Shown one piece after another: positions 35,227 through 49,571 of a stretch of 64,000 bases of DNA. A program made the position numbers and the translations under genes. The notes under the pieces were generated by a model. It was not told where the DNA came from and did no database searches. It saw only the letters and a program-made list of their open reading frames with translations. Source of the DNA: Syngnathus acus (Eukaryota > Chordata > Actinopteri > Syngnathiformes > Syngnathidae); NCBI RefSeq assembly GCF_901709675.1, contig NC_051105.1, positions 1,676,001 to 1,740,000 of the forward strand, read 5' to 3'. The stretch's first letter is position 1. Every line of letters starts with the position of its first letter.

Positions 35227-38200
35227 GTTTGGTTGGTAACCCTAACCCTATTTAATTGTGTTAAGGAACGTTTTAATCATTATTAGCTACATATTACAGT
35301 CTTTGGTAATTTGGTAGCAGTACGGAAAAAAAATACGTCTCAAAAGTATTCTCATGAACAAGGTCACATTTTTCATCCAATTATTTTTTGCTATGCTGTA
35401 AACAATATTTCTCAGATGTCTAATTAAAAAATAACAAAAATAAAACAAAAAATACTGCATATTTTAAACCTGTGCCTGTTTTATAAACTGTTGGGGAAAA
35501 TAGCTACAATGCTTCATTTGTAAGTCCTCCATTTAGGGTCACTTGTAATTATTTGTTTGTGTCAAATGTGTTTAAAAAAAATTGCACGTCCTCACTATTA
35601 ATCTTAGCATTGAATAAATGAAAGCAAAACGCAGTGGAGGTCCGCAAACAAATCACCTGTATTGACATTTCACCGCAACCTGGGATTATTTATTAAGTAA
35701 ACAAGACTATGCAAATGCACGACTGCAGCATGGAGGGCAATCTAAAGGAACATGAGCGATGCAGGAGAAAAGAAAACGTTTTCACCTTCATTACACGTAC
35801 GCATCAGACACAAGCTGAAAAGTTCTTTTACTTTGACTATTTGAAAGCAGATGTCAGACTTCCTCTTTAGCAACACTTGACAGGAATTAAAGGATGAAGA
35901 CATGAAATGAATTAAGAGAATAGAAACATCAGAGCAAACAGCGCACCGGCATCAGTCTTTGCCGGATGAAATAGATTTGCTGTATCGGACGGCACTGTAA
36001 GCGTTTATGACTCAAATCCATTAGAGGAGTCGATCGGGTCAGCCTCCTTGGGCCATGAATGTGAGTCAACAGAGGGAGGATCAGATCTTCGTTATTGCCT
36101 GATTAAAATCAATTTGCTGTGTCTGACACGCAAGGTGGAAAGCCAAAATGAGATATGGGAGGTGGTAGCACGGTAAACCGCCTGGATTATAAACATATGG
36201 CAAAAATAAATCCAAAGGTCATCAGATGTGGCCTGTCGTGCAAAACCATCAGGATTAAGATGAACAGGACAGGGACGATTTCAGATGGAATGCCAATGAT
36301 GATGATGATGATGACAAATTCAACCATATGTTGCGTGATCGCAAGTCAAATTCCAACCAATGCACACAGGCGGGCACAATGGAAATACATCTGCTGACAA
36401 AACATTCCAATAGCTGTGTTTTAAAAATCAACACACATCCAAAGCAAATAAAATCACATAAAATTCTTGAATGTGTATTTTAATGACGAGAAACATCATT
36501 CTTCGCAGAGGATAAAGAATATATGACTGACTGCTGCGTACTGTGTTTGTGTTCATTGCTATTTAGCTTTAAGCTAGCAAACGGAAAGATTTTGAAAACA
36601 GAAAGTTGAATTCTCTGTTTACTTTAGTTTGCCAATAAACTGTGATAAACACTTGAGCCTCCTTTGAAGTGTTATTAGCGATCTGCCAATCAGCGATTTA
36701 AGTCGTGCTTGTTATCTTAGCTTGCAAGTCAAAGCAAAAAAAATCTTTTCGTCAAAGGCTCGTATCCCAAAAAACAAAAAAGCTCCACTGTGTTTCCTCT
36801 TCGGTCTGTTTCATATTGATTAAAAAAAAAAAAAAAAAAGTCTAGTTGATGTAAGTGAAAGCTTTTCGTTCACTTGGCAGTGCAATTGGCTGTGAAAACA
36901 GCGATTGCTGCGACCAATCACCAAGAACAATGTGCAACTTGCACCATCATTAGGCACTTGACCTTTTAGGCAGTTAATTAATGAGCTTGACGGCAGCTCG
37001 GGTTCTCTTAAAGACACACGGACGGCGCTTCTTTATTCCATTTAAACCATGAAAGGGGCTGTAAACACCATTAAGGGGCCTTGCTTGATATCACATCAAC
37101 AAAACACAAGCTCGGGATTTAAGAATCTTTTTTTTAATGGCAAAACAGCAGCAGCTCACTCATTGTCTTCTGCGGGCCCAAGGTATTTGTTAGCACTTAA
37201 CGGCGCGCTAATGGAAGGACGTCAAAGAAATAAGTAAAGAAAAGATGGTGCCAGCAACGCTTGTCGTCATGGAGGACACTTCTGGCGGTGGATGAGAAAG
37301 CGGTTTATCGCGGCACGGGCCAAAGCTTGTGCAGGGGAGCGGCAGTCTGTTAAAACTGCTGTGTTATGGCCGAGGCGGAGGGCTCATCTATCACTGCCAG
37401 ACGTTGACTTTCTACGGCAAATTACCTGTCGATAACGGACACACGACATCGGAGAGGAAAAAAAAACGATACATGCGTTCTACTTTTAGAAAGAAGTTAT
37501 TTTTTTCCCAGCTGCTCTCCAAATACATTTGAAGTGATATCAGCATTAGCATTGATTTATTTGGTTTGGTCAGCGATGTTTTCATCCAGGTCCATTTAGC
37601 GCCACTGTTATCTTAGCGGGAGGTTATGATGCGTCGCAAAGTGGACGCGTGGCTATTTCAGTTCGATTAAGAATGACAGCGATAGAAGACGTAGTATTTC
37701 ATTATCGCTGAAGAAAGGGCAAACATCTCACTTTGTTTCAACAGAGTTCTTGTTTCAAGTCATTTGTTTTTCATATTAGACACAGTGATATTTAACGCAA
37801 ACACAACTTCCAATACAACTCGATGTTATTCCACTTCAGTTTTTTGAATGCCCATTGAGAAGCTTATGGTTTATTCTATCGCATGATTTGGTTGTCTTCT
37901 ACAAAGCTCCGTTTGATCATGACCATGAATTTGCTTTAATCCACCTTCTCCAATCCAAGTTTCACATTTTAACCTCTGCCCACCGATTTCTCTGCCCCAG
38001 CATTAACACAACTAGAAGGTGAAAAAAACCAAGTCGGATCTGACAGCTTGTGCTGTGCCACCTGACCTGTGTACGATTCAGGCTGTGAACACCCGCAGTC
38101 AGTACGCCAATGGAAAGTGCCCATCTGAAGGTGATAGACTCTGCTGGCCCGGGGTCACAATGAGTCACTAAATCCGGCACGCAGGAACTCCAGAAAGTGC

Positions 38201-38881
38201 AGAGGCTGGGCCGCAAGCAAGGTGACGCAAGTTCCCACTCTTCAAATGTTCGGCCACCTGGCATTGCTCCTGTCGCTATTGCCGCAATCTGAACAGCAGA
38301 CACTGAAATGCAATTTGTTTTTTAACCTCGGGATGAGGACAAATTAGTCGGATTATGAACGCTATTTTAAGCAGCAGCAAGAAAATATGAAAGGATAGTT
38401 GCTCTCAGTATTTTGGCCGAGCTGTTGTTGAGTGCATCTGTAGGAAGTCGGGCAATAATCCACACAATGTTAGCCGTCTAAAAAAAAAATCGATTGCAGT
38501 CTGCTTTACGAGTCGCAACTAAAGCTTTTACAGACTCTGGATTTTTACTTTCTGGCTACAGTCAAGGTTGCTCTGACCCTCTGAAAATGTGTTATGCCCA
38601 CTCCTGCTGGATCATGTCACTGAAATGAGCTCAGCTCTTTGTTTAAAAAAAATGAATCAGTGCTATGGTCTAGTACTCGTATCACTGCAATTGTGTAAAC
38701 AATTAGAAAGGACCCCGCTGAGCAATTGCGAATTTCTTATGAGATCTGCCTTGGCATGAGAATGGCAGGTTTGAAAATTGCAGTGACCCTTTGGTTTACA
38801 TTCAGAACGGTTTTATTGGCCGTCGCCTGATGTATGCTAAACAATGCAGGCAAGCAAATATTAGACGTTCTTCTTGAGCAT

Positions 38882-39034
38882 AGGTGTCAAAGTCAAGGCC
38901 CGGGGGCCAGATACGGCCCGCCACATCGCTTTATGTGCATCCACTTCATCTGTCAATACTAAAGTTACAAATTGTCTTCACTTTTAAAAAAATACAGATA
39001 TTGCTCGCTACTTTTTGCTCGTTTGACACCCCTG
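38882..39034. mobile_element. hAT-like non-autonomous element
   Basis: A 153-bp copy bounded by AGGTGTCAAAGTCAAGG and TTTGACACCCCTG. Its left half carries GGCCCGGGGGCCAGATACGG as in the other copies, while its middle differs and is AT-rich. Confidence 0.6.
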
Positions 39035-40596
39035 TAATCTTGAGGTTTGACACAAAACCCAAACCTTAAGCAGTGCAAATCTGAGTCAAAGCAAAACAAA
39101 AACAGGCACATGATTAAAGTAAGATTTTCACTTTTCCCAAGCGCATTTGTTAGAGCTCCATTAGCATGAAAGGCAGGTAATCATGACAGACGTACACTGT
39201 TTATCCACACTCATTTTGTTTTTGTTTGCCACTGGATAAATTGTCAGTGCCACCAAGGTTTCTACGTCTGCATTTTCCATTAGTGATAAAAACCCTTCTA
39301 AGCACGGTGAATGCCAGACAATGGCACACACACTTCTTAAGAGTGACCTTTGGCATTCTGGTAGATGCGAGCTTAAAATTAGAGCTTTTTCCCGAGGTTA
39401 TGACTTGATATCGACATTTGGCACAATGCAAAGCTGCATTTCACTGCCTACATTTGTTCCAAATGTGCAGTAGAAGCAAGCCGGAGATGAAAGTGAAGCC
39501 CTGCGGTCTTAACAAGGAAAATGTAGCTTCAAGGGCAAATTAGCCCCAAGCATCCTCCAAGGGATGGATGGAAATGGAATGATAGAGGTCTCAAATTCAT
39601 ATATGCCGCATGTTTTGGTTCATCTCTCAGTGTGGCTCCTGTGAGAAAATTGCAAGTGCATCCACGACGTGAGCGTAATTGTTTCGCTGCCTAACGAGGA
39701 AGTCGTTTGAAAGCCAAAGGGACCGAATTCAACGCTAATTCACTTAGGCGAGCTGTTTGGCAAGGCGGCCGATGGGACGCCGACGCGGTGTTTGTCAAAT
39801 CTCAAGACGAAATGAAGTGTTAAGACAAAAGCGCACGGCCTCGCCGGGGATTCGTCCTCATCCTCCCGGCGCAGACTTGATGAATGGTTCTAATCAAGTG
39901 GCGGCCCTCGACTGAAACGACCCCACGCAGACCGCACCTAATAACACTCTGACAACAAACAACTCCAAATGGAATATTGATGCACTCGGCATTCATGGGC
40001 CTCTCTTGTTTCATTGACAGCCCCTGGATCAGCTTAAGACGCCCTCATGAATTGGAACATGAAGACGCTGTTTGTTTGTTTTTAACTAAATGGGCGAGGG
40101 ACGTTTTATGTGTTATATCAGATGACAGCCAGGACAGTCATTTTTTGGTCAACACCGCGTTGTTTTGTTAGTTTTCATTTTAACACGGGTAATGGGAATC
40201 AATTCCACACATAAATCGACTCATCCGTTGTGACATCAACATCTGGCGCATGAGTTGAAGCTCATTCTCCCCACGACTCTGCCTCACCCGTGACCCTTCA
40301 AGTTAATGGCTTAGAAGAAAAGAGTAAGAAGCGCCTGGGCTGTAGCTCCTCTGGCAGAAAACGCCAAATACTCGGAGACTTTTTGACATCCGCCCTGCTC
40401 GTTTCTCTCAGCTCGCATTCGCCATCTGCCTTCCCATCTGGGCACTTTCCTGTATGGCGAACGCCATTGTTGCACTGTCCAATTATCTTTGGATGGAAAA
40501 AAGGAAGCAGTTGGCAGCGCTCCATTATAGGCTGGAATTTTGTGGACCTTGTAACAAGCTATAAGTTAGCCTACTTCACAGGTCCACGGTCATGTG

Positions 40597-40773
40597 CCGT
40601 ATTTTCAGATTTGAAATCCTACCGTTTTCTCAAAAATGAACAATTCGTCTTACGATCAGGGATGCCTTTAGTATATATGTCAAAATGAAGTGGAATTTTG
40701 GAAATTTCCCAAAATAGACCAGTTCATTGAGACGCCTTATAATCCGCTGAGCCCTATCGTCCGGAAAATACGG
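40597..40773. mobile_element. MITE, 177 bp, diverged copy
   Basis: Bounded by CCGTATTTT and AAAATACGG with TA on the right side and TG on the left, probably a mutated TA. Its right half, reversed, matches 30683-30770 over about 75 bases (GACGCC, TCATTGAGACG, GAAATTTCCCAAAATA). The termini are the same as in the 29196-29540 element while the interior differs. Confidence 0.7.
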
Positions 40774-43463
40774 TAAATAAGATAAAGTCCAACACGGAGT
40801 ATTTCACACAATTCATCATAGGCAATGTGATTTAAGGTACTCACATTTCACGTTTACTTCCGATTTAAAGTCGAGCAGCTGGGTGCCATGATAGTCGAGC
40901 GCAGCCGTAGTTCCGTCGAAATGAGCCTTGTCAACGTTTGCATTTGAACTCCTTAGTAGAACATTTGTACAAGTGTGCTCACTTGGTGTTTTGGAATAAT
41001 AATAAACAATTGACAACAAATGAAAACAAATTACATTGTGTTTGATTTTAATTTGTGTCATTTGCTCGTCTGAACTGTTTCCAGAAATTGCTCGCGGGGA
41101 AGATTGTCAGCGCGCATAATTAGCATTCCAACAAGTCCACTCTGATGGAACCAACGGCTTACATCAAACTTGGATTATTGTTATCTCACTCATTATAGCG
41201 CCACGCTTGTGTGCCATGATTATTGTTTGGACAGCAATGTGAAAACAACATTTTGTTTACGCAGGTAGGCTATTAATTAGCTGCAAATGATTACTGTCAC
41301 CCAAAGGTCAGTTTGTCTTCAAAGGCAAGAAACTATTTTTTCTGTGGCTTCATTAAAATGACGCTTAGTGTGACACAGATTGAGTTCGCACTGATAAAAC
41401 AAACAAACAAACAAACCAACATTAGTGCAGTGACAAAATTGGCATTCCATCGTATTTTCAGCTCTTACGATTGTGTCTAGTCGTAGTGATTGTATGATGA
41501 TAAGTGATTTTGTTTCTCGTCATCGTCCCTGTGTCTCTTTTTTTACTTTGAAACTCGGTTTTACTTTTGATTAATTTGTGACTGTTTGTAACTCAAGGCA
41601 GCTTTTTTTCAAATTACGTTTCGCCATTGACATGAATGGAGATGTCCTTTTTCCGTTCCTTCCTCTTGACCACTATTTTTATTTATTTTTTTAAATGAAG
41701 CTAGGCTACATGCAAATTTCAAAGCACATGTATCAAAGTTTTTTTTTTTCCCCCTTATGACTTATGGGTTTCCTGACCCATGGGATTGATGATTTTTTAA
41801 ATAGGACCTTTGAATGTGAACAATTAATTAACCTGCTACAGTTAATCAGTTTTGCAAAACAACAATCCATTGCAGACTTATTTTACTTGCGTGACATTTG
41901 AAAATTAGTCTTCCTAATTATATGTGTCATTATGATGAGTGGTTAATGCCGAGCCCGAGGTAATTGATTTAGTAATGCTGTGACTTTGCAGAAATGTTTG
42001 AGTTTTGGCCTTTTCGTGTGTTTGAAAGCCACACTTTGTCATCAGCCTTTGTTTCTTCTACCTGGATAATGTGTCTGTAATTTATTTCCGATAAATCAGC
42101 CCCAGGTCTCAGTTGACACATTAAAAATGTTCCCCACGTCAAAAGGCATTTGCACAGCCCAGCGGGTCTGAAGGAATCCGCAGAGAAGCAATCAATCCTT
42201 GCCATAAGGCTGAGCTTGGGAAGAGGACACGAATCCTTCTCATGTTTTTACATCAAGACTTACAAATAGAAGGTGTGCAAAGGACCACAAGAATGTCCTC
42301 CGTGTTTGATTCGATTAATTACAGGGACTTTTCTGGAGCAAATCCTTCTGAATGATGTGTTTGAATGCATAGTGTCAATCATTTTCAGGCAGAGTTGAAA
42401 CGGAGCTCCTTCCATTACCGGATGCTAATATGTTTTTGTATGGAAGAGAAACATTGATAGCGCATACTGCAGCCACGCCATTCACAGCTCTCCTGCGTGA
42501 ATTGGAAGGAGTCAGGAGGTTGGACCGGAGGCTGCTCTAGGAATAAATATTTCACGCTGGTTCCTATTGTCAACTACTTTCTACTTTTATATAAGTACAT
42601 TTCACAGTCAGACCAACATTTTCAATTTTGCATCAAATTATTTGTTGAGTACGTATTTCTATTTTTAGCAGTCGAGGGTCGGTAATTTGCTAGCTAGCTA
42701 AATGAGGCTAACATATTCAAGGTTTGACAATTGACGATGATTTTTTTTTCTCCAGATATTTTATAATAGGACATTTGGTCGCGTACGGCCATTACAATGA
42801 TTTACTAAACGTCGTCGCAGTAATCCCTCCTGCACACTGTCAAACCAATGTCAGCCGTAGAGCAGGTGACTGCTTTTTATTGTTGCATCCATTAAACATT
42901 TTACGACATAATCATATTAATGTGAAAATGCCCATTTGGTGCTTTGTCCCATTCAATCATTTAGACAAATGACTTGACATGAAAGCATTGTGCCAAAACT
43001 CCCATACGTTTGTTTTCGATACTGTCCCGGTACCACGTGGACAATTTAAAGCCTTAAATTAACCTAGCATGCATGTGGGAGGAGAACCACGCAATCAATC
43101 AGAGAAGGAAAAACACTGAATTGAATATCTTCACATATATTAATTGAAAATATGAATTCAACCGACCTCAGGCCTTTTATTTTCAGGCTAAGCGATTCAG
43201 GTGAAAGGTATCAAATGTCCTCTAACACCGACATTGTAAGGAGGGCAACTATATTAAGGCTACTTATATAGGAACTCCTACCTGCAGGAACATGAGGTAA
43301 ATGTCACCCTTGATAGCCTGAGGCTAAACTGGCTTTTATCAAGAAGCAGCGGGGGAGGAGCTGTTTGTGGTGATGGCACCTCGAATTAAAAAAAAATAAA
43401 AATCAGTACGCTAAGACCTCACCTTTCACTCACTGCCTTGCTGTCTCTAAAGACTAAAGAAAT

Positions 43464-43471
43464 ACCACCAC

Positions 43472-43510
<39 letters not shown>
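43464..43510 (+). repeat. (CCA)n(CAG)12 microsatellite
   Basis: Three CCA units are followed by twelve uninterrupted CAG units (43475-43510). On the lrp1b sense strand this is a CTG repeat inside intron 1. A shorter CAG run also occurs near 44152-44165. Confidence 0.95.
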
Positions 43511-43512
<2 letters not shown>

Positions 43513-46500
43513 GGCAGCCAATCAAATAGTCATGCATAATTTACCATGTCATTTGGCTCTGCAGTCAAATTGAATATGATTTGCAATTAGGTTATTTCAG
43601 CAATATCACACACGAGAGAGAGGCCTGGAATTACCGTCATGATAGACAGCACAACGTTGCGACCTCAAGTGTGAGATTGCCATTTATCAGGTCATTGTAA
43701 AGGAATTTAGGAGTTGTTTGTTTATTTATGCAGATATTCTGCTCCTCAAACGCAAATATTTCGGTGGCGTAAGATGTACGACAAGGAATTAGCGGTTAGT
43801 CCACTTTAAGTTGCGTTTCGCTGTGATGTTATTTAGTCTAGTCCAGAAATGCTATCTCAGTAATTGACACGATGTTACTTGCGTTAGCATGACGGAAAAG
43901 TATTTCCCACCTGGGGGCAGTATAATTCAGAAATGTATCTAATCCAACCACTCGGTCGGATTTCAAAAGTAGCGAAGAGTGAAACGTCTCCTATCCGACA
44001 CTTTCTATTTTCTACCTGGAAAAACTTTCCTCACGACTGCAGTACTCTAATATGCTTTCCAAGTCCGATATTTGACAGCGGGAGTGAAGTACGGGAAAGT
44101 TAATGACAAAGCTAAAAATAATCAAATCCCCTAACTTCATTGTGCAAGGCCAGCAGCAGCAGCAGACAAGAAGCTCCGTGCCTGGGAAATGCGAGCAACC
44201 TCAGTGGGAGAGCTACGTATGCATGGCTATGAAAATTGAGGCCTGCGGGTGCAAACATTTAACAAAAGGCATGCTGAGATTCCAGCGCGCTCTATTCTTA
44301 GCGAGCTGAAGGCAGGTAGAGCGCAGCTCCCTCATACAAACCCTTCTTCTAATTAAAAGACAACGGTAAATTATAGAGCTGCGACAGTGGAGTTACCCAC
44401 TTGGGTCAGCGCCGGCAACGGGAGACACCAGAGTCTTCTCGTTCATTGTCACATATTGCCGCTGGCGCTGTCAGTCAAGCGCTACAATTGCTCCTTCTCA
44501 TACTTCACGTAGTACCTGCGTAAGGCTTCTTCGTCTAAGTGCACAGAAGCCAGCCGATGCGCTGACTTATAAATGACGACGTATGTCATGTACCCGAGTC
44601 GGTGCTGTGAGCCCTAGGCTGTTTCTCTCTATTAATTGTGTTCATTTGCAGCCTAACAGCAAGGGCACTCTGGACGTCGTTGTCGATCCAAGCCGCCCAT
44701 CATTTATTCAGCACCGGTAAAGAAATGTTGCCAATTTGCTTGTAGATTGATGTTTCTACCGCCTCTCAAGCAAAAGCGCAGTTGTGCCTTGAGATACAAA
44801 GTGAAGGTGTAGCTCATATCTCAAAAAGTACAGCGGTGACGAATCGAGTCGTAATTCCGCTGAATCGAATCGCTCCACCGAAAACTTTAATTGTATCATA
44901 CCTGGCGTCAAGAGATAAGTATCAAATCGTCTTTTATTGGAGAGACGCACAATCGTAGTAACGACACATTTCGGATCATTTGAGGCCCGATTATTCCGCC
45001 TTGATTCCAAAAGATTTTTTGAAGCAAAAACCATCCTGTCAAGTTGCAGTATTTCTTTTTATGGTGGAGAAATGAGCCGTAATGACCCAAAGTGCCACTG
45101 CTGCCACATGGCCTGCCTGCAAAAGCCTCATTCCTATTTGCAGCAGTGCAATTGTAGATTGTAACGCCTCCCCGAGAGCGAGAAGATGAAAGCCGACACG
45201 CATCCCGTGTCATTCCCTTGTAAAAATGTTTAATGCAAAGCGTCGGGCCACGCCGGCCTGTCGTGGCTTGAGCAAGACGCTCGTTCATAATAAAGAGCCT
45301 AAATAATATTGCACGCCGTGGGCGGAAGGTCCGATGATAAAAATCTGCCTTTCGCAGACAGTTTCGATGAAAAACGAGGCGCTACGCACTGTTTAATGGT
45401 TGCGGCTCTCGTAGGAAATGGGCTTTATGGTTGTTCCGCACCTAAAATAACAAGCGATAAACACTGGATCATAATTTGCCGCTGTCTAGTGCCATTTAGC
45501 GGAAATTAAGTCTGATACAACTACATAAAGTCTTGCAGGGGGAATGTTGGGCTTTTACGAAACACTGAGGACCCTCGGAATAGCTTTTCACGCTAGCACG
45601 GTACTAATTAATATTAAAGCTGCTGGTCATTGATTAATCTGTCACTCATCAAGGGTGTTTAGTAATAGCGGCTAATTAAGGTAGCAACCGGTTTTGAATG
45701 CACCAACCATATACTAATTTTGTCTGTTTTTCCACACCCTGTCAAGTCATCAGAAAAGTATTTTGGTTTTTTTTCCCTTCCCTGTCTGCTTCAGTCTCAC
45801 CTCTGAGCATTTTGACGTGCTTGTAATTATGGAGACACTGGGAAGATATGTTTGGTGGAAATCATAGACTTCATTTTTTGCAAGTTGTCATGAATGCATT
45901 TCATTTCATCCATTGGACTGATTTAGCAGAAAAACAGGAATTGGCACTTCTGGATGATTTCAAGTCTTTGGTGGACCGCAGAAAGGTCAGACGGCTTAAA
46001 TGTTTTCGCTGTGCAAAGTGCGAGGACGCTATCTGACCTTAACAATAATTTGGCGTTAAATGGCATCAAAAGTTTGGAAGACGACGAGGAAGCTCTTCTA
46101 ATGTGATGTCGTGGATTTTTCAACCTTCATGCATTTTTGACTTCAAAAATGTCCTTATCTTTTTCTTTCATTTTTTGTTTTGAAGTTCAACCTCTAAAAT
46201 GTTTTTTACCATATGTTGTCATTTACAGCAATGACGTTTCAGATAGAAGCAAATATTCGAGTTGCTAAACCTGAATCACAACGAATAAAACTCTGCAGTG
46301 CTGCACGTTGCTTCCATGAATCTCCCGTCCCGGGCAAGGAGGAACTCTCAAGCCACCGGCACATTGATTCTGCTGGTGGTATATGCTTGTCTTTATTAAT
46401 ATTTCATTATTCAATGTGTTTTATGTTTTCATAACCTCAATTTCATTGTACCTGCAATAAAGTCTTTCTATTGCATTATATTTATGTTCAATCTTTATGT

Positions 46501-49297
46501 ACAGCGCTTTGCTACAGCTGCGCTGCGCTCTGTAAATAAAATAAGAGTTTAGTGTCTCAAACATTAGTCCAGATGGACGTGCACTGTCAAACTGTGAATG
46601 GCTCATTAAATCAGATCTGTTACTTGACTAACTATGGCAATTATAAAGCTCGTACGTCATTCACGGTGACTTCGGAGACGAGTCCATTAGATCGACTCGC
46701 TTGCCTCGTGATGCGAGAGAAACACGCAAGCGCGGGAAGAACGAAGGAAAGCACAAGGTGAGACTCTAACCCGGAACCTCCAAATGTCACGTTTCTGAGG
46801 TTCACCAAGTTACTGTACTTTGATTAGGTTGCAATTTATGGTTTGGCTCACAAGCCGAATTTCTGGATTTGAATTTCTCCAGAGCATTTCTGACTGAAAA
46901 TGAATTCCACCAGCTGTAATTAAGATGCGATACGGCACAGCATAAATTGAAAAAGTTTGCCGCTCCGAAATGAATGCCGCATGAAGAGAAAGGTGAGAGG
47001 GTTTTATTCCTGCCGGATCCATGTTTATGAGATATTCAAAATACTGCGACTCAAAGCGAGCTTTTTGCATAAGTCACCGTGGAAGCGTTTCAGCGACTCG
47101 CAGGGACGATACAAAGTTGCGTTGACAAACACTTTTTAATAAAGCGACTATTGGGAGTTTCTTTCAATGTCATTATATCGGGAGGGTGAAGAAAAACTGG
47201 AGCGAGAACAACCTCCAGCTCATAAATCGGCCATCCTCTGCTGTTGCAATAACGAAATATTTGGCAATAATAAACCTTTCAAAAAAGAGCAATGCGAGGT
47301 GCTTAAGCACACAGGCGTGTCTTTTCCATTTGAAAAACCTGCATGTTTACCAAATTGTCTCTTCTCAAGCGTGTATTGGAAACGGATGATAATGACTTAT
47401 TAATGTCAAGCCTACCTGTTTGTTTTTTCCCCCCGCAGAAACACATCTGCCGCTTTGCTAATGATCTCTGACAGACTTGACAGGACCTCTCTGCTGAGAT
47501 TTCTCATAAAAACAACCACGTGAATCGATCAGCTGGGCCCCACACCGGCCTGCAGCTGATGCATATTTTATTAGTGTGCACCAAACAAATCAGGTTGAGA
47601 ACAATCTCATTTCCAACTACCTTGGCACACCCAAATGGAAATGTTTCTGGTCAAATAACGCCGACGGTTCGGCCGGCGCCTAGGAAATGCTAAACGGCTT
47701 TGATTCCGATATATGATAAAAGGTCACGCGAACGTAATTATCCTGGAAATATTGACCTTAACGTCGGCCACCCCGAGCTTCATTAAGATTTTAAATCTGA
47801 AGTCTGACACAAGAAGGGCGAGCGCATTTTCATCGAGTAATGGGATCTAGACGCGGCGACCTCCAGGAGTAAATACGTCGGATTTCCCTTCCTACTCTGT
47901 TCTTCAATACCCGAGCAAAGTCACTTGAAGGTGATACCTGGGAGAATAGGATCCCGAGGCCTATTGACTCTGTACATTATTAATTCCGTTCCAAGCTTAC
48001 AGCAGCGCCCGCCAGCATCATTTCACAAGCAGAGAGGAGAAATTGGAACAGTTGGGGGTGTCATACTCTGACTTCTCTTTCTGCCCCATGTCAATACCAC
48101 GCCAAGAAAAGATCGAGGTTACAGCCCACACGCGGGGTCGGGGAGGAGTGCTCGCCGAATCCAAATTCGCTTCTGGGTCCAAGTGAACTAAAGTCGTTTC
48201 TGGTAAACTTCAAGTAAGCGAGTAAACTGTTTTTATTTTCATACAAAAAGCACAAAGCAATGACAGACATAAAATTGGTATCGTCGCTTTCGGGCAGAAT
48301 GCTCGCATCTCCAAAAAAGCTTTTTTTTTTCTTTTCAGGAGAGAAAAAATGAGCAGCAATGGATTTCCCTCCCCAATCCTTTTGCTTACAGCGTATCACG
48401 CAAGAATCACATAATAGCGACTTTCCGTGGGCAAAATGTCCGGCGAAAAGAAATGTAGCTTCTGCCCTGTCGTGATAAGAGGTGCGCTGTGTAATAATAA
48501 CCGCCTCGGACAATCCATCAGCAGATCTATAAAATCTTATTAGCGGTGCAGGTAAAGCAGTGTCGATACAAGGCGACAGATGTGTTGCTAGAAGTTGCTT
48601 TTGTTGCAAAGCCACGTGCCGGTGACAAGCGTAACCTTTAAATGCAAGCCTGACAACTTCAATCTGCCTACTTCGCCCTCTTGTTGTTGTTGTTTTTTTG
48701 GGCGGGGAGGAAACGGCATAGCAAACGCCGCCCGCAGGAGAATTGATTAAATGTGAATAACGCATGAGCTATGAGCAGCGACTCGCAATGTAGCTGGTCA
48801 GTACTACGGGAGAGAGAACAACTGTCGAGATCATTTGACAGCGCCTCGCTAAGTCGCCGTGGCATCTCGGAGTCATCAGCAGCGGCCGAGATTAAAAGCG
48901 TTGGAACACGGGCGACGTTTTTGACAACTCTGAAGTGATGCATTTGTCAAAACACATCATGACTAATCACGAACTCAAGCGGGCTTGAACATCTACAACG
49001 TCACACAACAAAACACGCATGCACGGTTATGTTTGAATGATGCTTTGAAAAGACATGGCCATTTGTGCCATTTGGAAAGGCTACCTTCATATACAACATG
49101 CTTACAAATGTCTTCTCACGGATATGCCAGGCTAAATAATGGAGGTGTCAGCCTCAACGTGAACAAAAGAGGCAGCCGTTACTTTTCGAAAGCCCATGAC
49201 CGGCTAAAATACTGCTTGACAGTCTGCAACTGTCATCAGTTGTGTGAGGACAGGTTTTTTGACCCAAGACGACTTTTTTTAAAATGACTAACACACC

Positions 49298-49571
49298 GGT
49301 GTCAAACCCAAGGCCCGGGGGCCTGATTCGGCCCACCGCATCATTTGATGTGGCCCGCAAAATTCAAATCATGAGTGTCAACAGTTTCTTGTTAACACAC
49401 CAAAACTCTATATTGTCTTTCCTTTTAATAACAATGAGGTATTGCAAAAACAAAATCCCAATTTCAAGATGGAAAACTCTGCTGTGTGTGTGTATGTGAT
49501 AATATCCACACACATTCATTTCTATTTAAGTCATTAACGGCCCGCAACAAAAAATGAGTTTGACCCCTTTG
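49298..49571. mobile_element. hAT-like non-autonomous element, longer copy
   Basis: A 274-bp copy with left end CGGTGTCAAACCCAAGGCCC and right end AATGAGTTTGACCCC. It is the longest of the four copies and keeps both GTGGCCCGCAAA and ACGGCCCGCAAC internal segments near its two ends. Confidence 0.6.

Noticed and set aside
35234-35250. Telomere-like TAACCCTAACCCTA
   Set aside because: Only about two units, too short to call an interstitial telomeric repeat. A similar short match occurs near 28173.
37962-38303. 113-codon minus-strand open frame
   Set aside because: Looks plausible in composition, but no domain is recognisable and nothing nearby supports a gene.
48091-48765. 224-codon minus-strand open frame
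   Set aside because: Low-complexity and compositionally odd, with no recognisable domain and no splice or promoter logic. Such frames arise by chance in a 64 kb window.
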